Below are positions 56,943 through 64,000 of a stretch of 64,000 nucleotides of DNA, piece by piece. A program made the translations under genes and the position numbers. This DNA comes from Candidatus Leptovillus affinis (GTDB lineage Bacteria; Chloroflexota; Anaerolineae; Promineifilales; Promineifilaceae). Numbering within the stretch: position 1 is the stretch's first letter; each line of letters begins with the position of its first letter. The notes under the pieces were generated by a model. That model did no database searches and was not told where the DNA came from. It was given only the letters and a program-made list of their open reading frames with translations. Location: the NCBI GenBank assembly GCA_016705235.1, contig JADIYP010000006.1:806001-870000 (forward strand), read 5' to 3'.

Positions 56943-58114
56943 TCCCCAATCGCCTGCGCCACGTCTGCCAGCACATCGTCGGGATGCTCCAGGCCTACCG
57001 AGATACGAATCAAGCCGGGCGTAATGCCCACCGCCAGCCGCTCCGCTTCCGACAGCGAACTGTGCGTCGTGGAGGCCGGGTGGGTGGCGATGGTGCGCGT
57101 ATCCCCCAGGTTGGCCGTCAGCGAGCAAAGCTGCAAGGCGTCCAGAAAGCGCCGCCCCTGTTCCAACCCACCGGCCAACTCGAAGGTGACAATGCCGCCG
57201 CCGGCCTTCATCTGCCGCTGCGCCAAATCGTATTGCGGATGGGAAGGCAAATGGGGATATTTCACCCAGGCCACCTCAGGCTGGCTTTCTAAAAATTCGG
57301 CCAGCCTGAGGGCGTTGGCGCAGTGCCGCTCCATGCGCAAGGGCAACGTCTCCAAACTTTTGCTAAACAGCCAGGCGTTAAACGGCGAGAGCGACGGCCC
57401 GGTGTGGCGCATAAACACGGCCAGCTCGTCGATGAGCAAGCGGTCGCCGACCAGCACGCCGCCGATGGCCCGCCCCTGGCCGTCGATGTACTTGGTAGCC
57501 GAGTGCATGACCAGATGCGCGCCCAGGGCTAACGGCCGTTGCAGCACCGGCGTCGCAAACACATTATCCACCACCAGGACAATGTCGCGCGCGCGGCAAA
57601 ATTCACCCAACCAGGCCAGGTCGATGAGGTCCAGGGCCGGATTGGACGGCGTTTCGACGATGCACAGGCGGGTGGTGGGGCGCACGGCCGTTTCCCAGGT
57701 TTCCGGCTGCGCGGCGTCAACATACGTATGATCAATACCCCAACGCGGCAAGATGCGCGTCAGAATCTGGTGCGTGGAGCCAAAAACCGAGCGCGACGCC
57801 AGAACGTGGTCGCCGCTGTTCAGCAGCCCGGCCAGCGCCGTAAACACCGCCGACATGCCGGAAGCCAGGGCGATGCCCGCCGGCGCGCCCTCCAACTGGC
57901 ACATCTTGTCGATCAATTCATCCACGTTGGGATTGCCGTAGCGGGTATAAATCTGCCCTTCCGCCTCGCGGGCGAAGAGCGCGCGGGCATGCTCCGCATC
58001 CTCAAAAGTGAAGCTGGAGGTCATGTAAATGGCGCTGCTGTGTTCGCGGTGCGGGGAGGCGGGGGTTTGGGTGCGGATTACGGCCGTTTCTATCTTTTGC
58101 TCACTATCTGTCAT
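56939..58114 (-). CDS. metZ: O-succinylhomoserine sulfhydrylase (MetZ-type, PLP)
   Basis: 391 aa, Cys/Met-metabolism PLP family: homoserine ester plus sulfide to homocysteine. YTRYGNPNVDELI (phosphate-binding Tyr/Arg of the partner subunit), LASGMSAVFTAL, PSNPALDLIDL, the PLP Lys in HSATKYIDGQGR, and C-terminal THPASTTHSSL...GLIRISVGLEHPDD. MetZ is favoured over MetB by the GQGR-A-IGGVL segment, judged by eye. Convergent with the phosphatase gene. Confidence 0.85.
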   Translation of the reverse strand: MTDSEQKIETAVIRTQTPASPHREHSSAIYMTSSFTFEDAEHARALFAREAEGQIYTRYGNPNVDELIDKMCQLEGAPAGIALASGMSAVFTALAGLLNSGDHVLASRSVFGSTHQILTRILPRWGIDHTYVDAAQPETWETAVRPTTRLCIVETPSNPALDLIDLAWLGEFCRARDIVLVVDNVFATPVLQRPLALGAHLVMHSATKYIDGQGRAIGGVLVGDRLLIDELAVFMRHTGPSLSPFNAWLFSKSLETLPLRMERHCANALRLAEFLESQPEVAWVKYPHLPSHPQYDLAQRQMKAGGGIVTFELAGGLEQGRRFLDALQLCSLTANLGDTRTIATHPASTTHSSLSEAERLAVGITPGLIRISVGLEHPDDVLADVAQAIGE

Positions 58115-58151
58115 CTTTTTTCTCCTACAAAATTGCGCTCCTGCGTTTTTT

Positions 58152-58184
58152 AGATTGGACCAATTTTGAAAATTGGTCCAATCT
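58152..58184. repeat. AGATTGGACCAATTTT palindrome upstream of metZ
   Basis: AGATTGGACCAATTTT-G-AAAATTGGTCCAATCT, perfect 16-bp arms. Could be part of the metZ leader or another dispersed palindrome. Confidence 0.7.
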
Positions 58185-58258
58185 GCGCCGCGCCATGATT
58201 AGACGGACACCAAGCATACGCCGGAACAAACAAGACATGCAACCCATCCCGGCACAGA

Positions 58259-58500
58259 AAAATTTTCCTCGCCGTGTAAAAAAATTTTCCTCTCGGTGTA
58301 AAAAAATTCTCCTCTCCGTGTAAAAAAGTTTTTCTCTCCGTGTGAAAAAGTTTTCCTCTCCGTGTGAAAAAGTTTTCCTCTCCGTGTAAAAAAGTTTTCC
58401 TCTCCGTGTAAAAAAGTTTTCCCGCCGTGTAATTGCATGTTCCCCGCCGTGTAAAAAAATTTTCCCGCCGTGTAATCATAAGCTCCCCGCCGGGCAAAAA
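58259..58500. repeat. tandem array of about 22-bp units (CCTCTCCGTGTAAAAAAGTTTT)
   Basis: About ten imperfect copies of TCTCCGTGTAAAAAAGTTTTC, drifting at the right end to CCCCGCCGTGTAATCATAAG. Open frames across it (Phe/Thr/Arg repeats) are by-products. Lies between metZ and the next array. Confidence 0.85.
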
Positions 58501-58580
58501 AGTCCCACTTCCCGCCAGATTGCCCCGACCCTCCTCCCATGTTATCATGCGCCCTGCGAAACCATCAGGTTCTCTTGACA

Positions 58581-58990
58581 AGCGTAGCCGGGGTATCCCT
58601 ACCCCGCTCTTTCAGACGGATTAAGAATCGGCCGCCCCGACAAGCGTAGCCGGGGTATCCCTACCCCGCTCTTTCAGACGCGATTAAGAAATCGCGGCTA
58701 CGACACAACCGACAAGCGTAGCCGGGGTATCCCTACCCCGCTCTTTCAGACGCGATTAAGAAATCGCGGCTACGACACAACCGACAGGCGTAGCCGGGGT
58801 ATCCCTACCCCGCTCTTTCAGACGCGATTAAGAAATCGCGGCTACGACACAACCGACAAGCGTAGCCGGGGTATCCCTACCCCGCTCTTTCAGACGCGAT
58901 TAAGAAATCGCGGCTACGACACAACCGACAAGCGTAGCCGGGGTATCCCTACCCCGCTCTTTCAGACGCGATTAAGAAATCGCGGCTACG
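58581..58990. repeat. tandem array of six 72-bp double-hairpin units
   Basis: Units start at about 58581, 58643, 58715, 58787, 58859 and 58931; the first is shortened. Each has GGGGTA-TCCC-TACCCC and CGCGATT-AAGA-AATCGCG hairpins closed by GTAGCC...GGCTAC. This is the reverse complement of the 22855-23362 family. Confidence 0.92.
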
Positions 58991-59044
58991 GCTGGAGATT
59001 AGAGACTCAATGAATCCCCAATCTCAGCCAACGGATGATCGATA

Positions 59045-59749
59045 ATGACACGACCCAACCCTGAAATAGATGTTTACCTGGAAATTGGCCAAAAGAAGGT
59101 GATTGCCGGGGCGGTGGCATGGCCGGGCTGGTGCCGCATCGCCCGCAGCGAGGCCGAGGCGCTGCAAGCCCTGTTGGATTATGGTCCGCGCTACGCAACG
59201 GCCGTCAAACCCACCGGCTCCGCCTTTCAGCCCCCCACCCACCTGGCCGACCTGAACGTGGTAGAAAGGCTGGACGGCAGCTCGACCACCGACTTCGGCG
59301 CGCCGGACGCCATGCCTGCCGCCGACCAACGGCCGTTCACCCCCGCCGATTTGCCCCGCGCCGAGATAATGATGCAGGCATGCTGGCAGGTCTTGGATAC
59401 GGCCGTGCAAGCCGCCACCGGCAAACCACTCACCAAAGGTCCGCGCGGCGGCGGCCGCGACCTGGAAAGCATCCTCACCCACGTCTACGAAGCCGAAAAC
59501 GCCTACCTGCGCCGCCTGGGCCGGAAGCCAGCCCCAGACGCCGACCTCAGCCTGACCGAACGGCTGGCGCAGCAGCGGCAAGCCATTCTGGAAACCCTCA
59601 CCGCCGCCGCTCGCGGCGAACTGCCGGAGCAAGGGCCGCGCGGCGGCAAAATCTGGCCCGCCCGCTACTACGTGCGCCGCGCCACCTGGCACGTCCTGGA
59701 CCATGCCTGGGAAATCGAAGACCGCGCCAACATTGCGAACCCGGATTAA
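59045..59749 (+). CDS. DinB-like protein
   Basis: 234 aa, helix-rich, with a His pattern (LTHVYEAENAY and ATWHVLDHAWEIED) that suits the DinB/YfiT four-helix metal-binding fold; the N-terminal 90 residues (IDVYLEIGQKKVIAGAVAWPGW) do not belong to that fold and were not recognised. Biochemical role unknown; relatives include mycothiol- or bacillithiol-dependent transferases. ATG is preceded by only GATCGATA, so the start is uncertain. Confidence 0.55.
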   Translation: MTRPNPEIDVYLEIGQKKVIAGAVAWPGWCRIARSEAEALQALLDYGPRYATAVKPTGSAFQPPTHLADLNVVERLDGSSTTDFGAPDAMPAADQRPFTPADLPRAEIMMQACWQVLDTAVQAATGKPLTKGPRGGGRDLESILTHVYEAENAYLRRLGRKPAPDADLSLTERLAQQRQAILETLTAAARGELPEQGPRGGKIWPARYYVRRATWHVLDHAWEIEDRANIANPD

Positions 59750-59767
59750 CCCCTCTAAAATTCATTA

Positions 59768-59837
59768 TCAATGGTCAATTGCTAATTGCCAATAATCAAC
59801 CGGCAGTTGGCAATTGACAGTTGATAATTGACCATTA
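59768..59837. repeat. GGTCAATT ... AATTGACC palindrome upstream of mutS
   Basis: Nested arms GGTCAATT/AATTGACC and AATTGCCAA/TTGGCAATT. A dispersed intergenic palindrome ending about 13 nt before the mutS start. Confidence 0.65.
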
Positions 59838-59849
59838 TTTCGGAGTTAT

Positions 59850-62480
<2,631 letters not shown>

Positions 62481-62486
62481 TCGCGA

Positions 62487-62747
62487 TTGTCTGAAAAATT
62501 ACTGGTTGACATTTTAGGTTGGATCGGCGCGGTCGCATTGCTGGGAGCCTATGGCCTGGTTTCCATGAAAAAATGGCCGGGCGATTCACTGCGCTATCAA
62601 TCCCTGAACGTATTGGGGGCGATACTGCTTATCATCAATTCCGCTTATTATGGGGCGATACCTTCCGTGGCCGTGAATATGATTTGGGTAAGCATTGCCC
62701 TGGTTTCAATGCTGGTCAATCGGTGGAAGGTACGGAAACGGCCGTGA
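62487..62747 (+). CDS. small membrane protein, CBU_0592-like
   Basis: 86 aa beginning at TTG 62487 (AGGATGGG upstream), 6 nt after the mutS stop. Three hydrophobic helices: GWIGAVALLGAYGLVS, LRYQSLNVLGAILLIINSAYYG and SVAVNMIWVSIALVSML. Pattern matches small CBU_0592-type membrane proteins of unknown role. Confidence 0.65.
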   Translation: MSEKLLVDILGWIGAVALLGAYGLVSMKKWPGDSLRYQSLNVLGAILLIINSAYYGAIPSVAVNMIWVSIALVSMLVNRWKVRKRP

Positions 62748-62835
62748 CCAATTTATCAAGATCTATCCCTTATTGCTTGTTGACTCGGTAGATGCAAACA
62801 AGCGGACCAACCCATTTATAGACAAGGAAAAACCC

Positions 62836-63728
62836 ATGTACGAACCCACTCCCTATCAAAGCCAAAATTTTGTCGTCGCCAACGGCATCCATATTTGTTA
62901 CGACGCTTTCGGAAATCCCGCCAACCCGCCCCTGCTGCTGGTTGCCGGACTGGGCATGCAGCTAATCAGTTGGGACGAAGAAGTTTGCACCCTGCTGGCC
63001 GAACGCGGCTATTGGGTCATCCGCTACGACAACCGCGACGTCGGCCTCTCGACCAAATTCGAGGCCGCCGGTATGCCCAACCTGCTGCCCGCTCTCCAGG
63101 GCGGGCCAATCACCACCCCCTATCTGCTAAAAGACATGGCCGCCGACGCCGTGGGACTGCTGGACGCCCTGGGCCTTGATTCGGCCCACGTGCTGGGCGC
63201 TTCGATGGGCGGCATGATCGCCCAATCTTTGGCCATCCACTACCCGGAGCGCGTGCGCACGCTCATCTCCATCATGTCCACCACCGGCGCGCCCGACCTG
63301 CCGCAGCCTAAGCCAGAAGTCGCCATGATGCTGCTGGCCCCGGCGGCTAAATCAGCCTGGCCGAACACATCCAAAATTCGCTGCAATGGGCACACGTACT
63401 CAATGGCCCCGCCTTCCCGGTGGACGAGGTGTACGCCCGCGCCGAAGCCATTGCCAACTATGAGCGCTGTTATTATCCGGTGGGAACCGGGCGGCAGTTG
63501 GCGGCCATTTTTGCTTCGGGCAGCCGCCGGGAGGCGCTGCGGTCGCTGGCGATTCCTACGCTGGTCATCCACGGCAAGGCCGACCCGCTGATTCCGGTGG
63601 CCGGCGGCCTGGACACGGCCGAAGCCATTCCAAACGCCAAATTGTTGCTGATTGAGGGGTTGGGGCACGCCCTGCCGCCGGAGACCTGGCCGGAAGTGGT
63701 GGAGGCTATCGCCAAGCACGCCAAATAG
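62836..63728 (+). CDS. alpha/beta hydrolase, apparent frameshift near 63355
   Basis: About 297 codons in two frames. N-terminal part: LLLVAGLGMQLISWD, YDNRDVGLS, nucleophile elbow LGASMGGMIAQSLA, LISIMSTTGAPDLP. The first frame derails after APAAKSA; LAEHIQNSLQWAHVLNG...VDEVYARAEA, IPTLVIHGKADPLIPV (acid) and EGLGHALPPETW (His) continue in the next frame. One base appears missing near 63354-63356. Resembles the aclacinomycin methylesterase/HAE-type hydrolases. Assembly error or recent pseudogene. ATG 62836 follows ACAAGGAAAA. Confidence 0.75.
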
Positions 63729-63737
63729 AGAGGATAC

Positions 63738-63770
63738 GGCCGTTTCCACCCCATTGGGAACGGCCTTTTT
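63738..63770 (+). terminator. GGCCGTTTCC/GGGAACGGCC terminator
   Basis: Stem formed from an ACGGCCGT octamer and its complement, followed by TTTTT. Confidence 0.85.
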
Positions 63771-63779
63771 ACAGCATAA

Positions 63780-63980
63780 TTAGTGAATACTCTGCACCAA
63801 CTGGATGTTCGCACGCAGCCAACTATTGACCAATTCCTGCAGATCAATCCCCTTTTCTACCGCCAAATGGTGCATAAACTCATCAACATCTGGCTCTAAA
63901 TAAATCGGGATGTTAAAGACAGCGTTAGGATCGTAAAATTTCCCACGCTCGCCTTTGGTAAAATCATACTCGCTTTTCAT
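63780..63980 (-). CDS. antitoxin-like CopG/RHH-type small protein
   Basis: 66 aa from ATG 63980; GTG 63986 (68 aa) is possible. MKSEYDFTKGERGKFYDPNAVFNIPIYLEPDVDEFMHH resembles the N-terminus of small antitoxins that accompany BrnT-like or PIN-type toxins in Cyanobacteria and Chloroflexota; a helical DNA-binding end follows (KGIDLQELVNSWLRANI). Any toxin gene would lie upstream, beyond the right edge. Assignment is by sequence pattern only. Confidence 0.55.
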   Translation of the reverse strand: MKSEYDFTKGERGKFYDPNAVFNIPIYLEPDVDEFMHHLAVEKGIDLQELVNSWLRANIQLVQSIH

Positions 63981-64000
63981 AGTCACCCTTGCTGATAAAC

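Noticed and set aside
58115..58260. SAM riboswitch upstream of metZ
   Set aside because: Only a simple palindrome is visible; no SAM-I or SAM-II core elements could be recognised.
58150..58581. Open frames with Phe-Thr-Arg-Arg-Gly repeats
   Set aside because: They only translate the 22-bp tandem array.

Overview
The window looks like part of a chromosome from an uncultured Chloroflexota bacterium, most likely of the Anaerolineae/Ardenticatenia type. This is an inference. It rests on the high GC content, a menaquinone (men) pathway, large secreted proteins ending in a Y-[LV]-P tail, an adenylate cyclase-AAA-TPR regulator, an octaheme tetrathionate-reductase-type cytochrome and a bacterial acyl-CoA-binding protein. 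No rRNA, tRNA, CRISPR array, transposase or phage gene was seen. Five apparent one-base frameshifts, two of them at homopolymers, suggest a long-read assembly with residual indels, or recent gene decay.

Layout. 1-3.5 kb: MscS channel, alpha/beta hydrolase, double GNAT, TetR. 3.5-17.7 kb: a menaquinone cluster (menF, menD, menB, menE, menH and convergent menA) interleaved with a two-gene ABC exporter, a CYP51-like P450, an SDR, a phosphatidylcholine synthase and a methyltransferase; menC and menG/ubiE are absent. 17.9-22.8 kb: a large PD40 surface protein and a seven-helix protein resembling Pyr4-type terpene cyclases. 22.8-27.4 kb: a tandem hairpin array and a frameshifted cyclase/AAA/TPR regulator on the minus strand. 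27.7-36.2 kb: small regulators (RsbRD-like, PAS-BTAD, lone PAS) and two large secreted proteins.

36.4-42.8 kb: an operon encoding a 12-heme cytochrome, cytochrome b, a Tat-exported Rieske protein, a 6-heme cytochrome and a 29-heme cytochrome, 47 CXXCH motifs in all. It reads as a menaquinol-oxidising bc-type complex feeding a multiheme wire. Its promoter is almost identical to the one in front of the secreted protein at 30.9 kb, which suggests one regulon, possibly run by the nearby PAS-BTAD activator. 42.9-46.6 kb: HTH protein, acyl-CoA-binding protein, a 91-bp hairpin array and a GltD/NfnB-like flavoprotein. 46.8-53.4 kb: a sulfur-oxyanion island with ArsR, octaheme OTR-type reductase, a heptaheme-cytochrome b561 fusion, and two YeeE/YedE (TsuA-like) transporters, one fused to a rhodanese-like domain that lacks its cysteine. 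53.5-64 kb: nucleotidyltransferase, Na+/H+ antiporter with RCK domain, dual-specificity phosphatase, MetZ, two more repeat arrays, DinB-like protein, MutS, a small membrane protein, a frameshifted hydrolase and an antitoxin-like protein.

The most unusual signals are not single genes. The octamer ACGGCCGT is enormously over-represented throughout, in all reading frames and between genes. Short palindromic repeats lie between genes and also inside menF, menD, menE and mutS, where they are translated in frame and add about 15-25 residues. Three tandem arrays share one architecture, two hairpins closed by an outer GTAG...CTAC stem.
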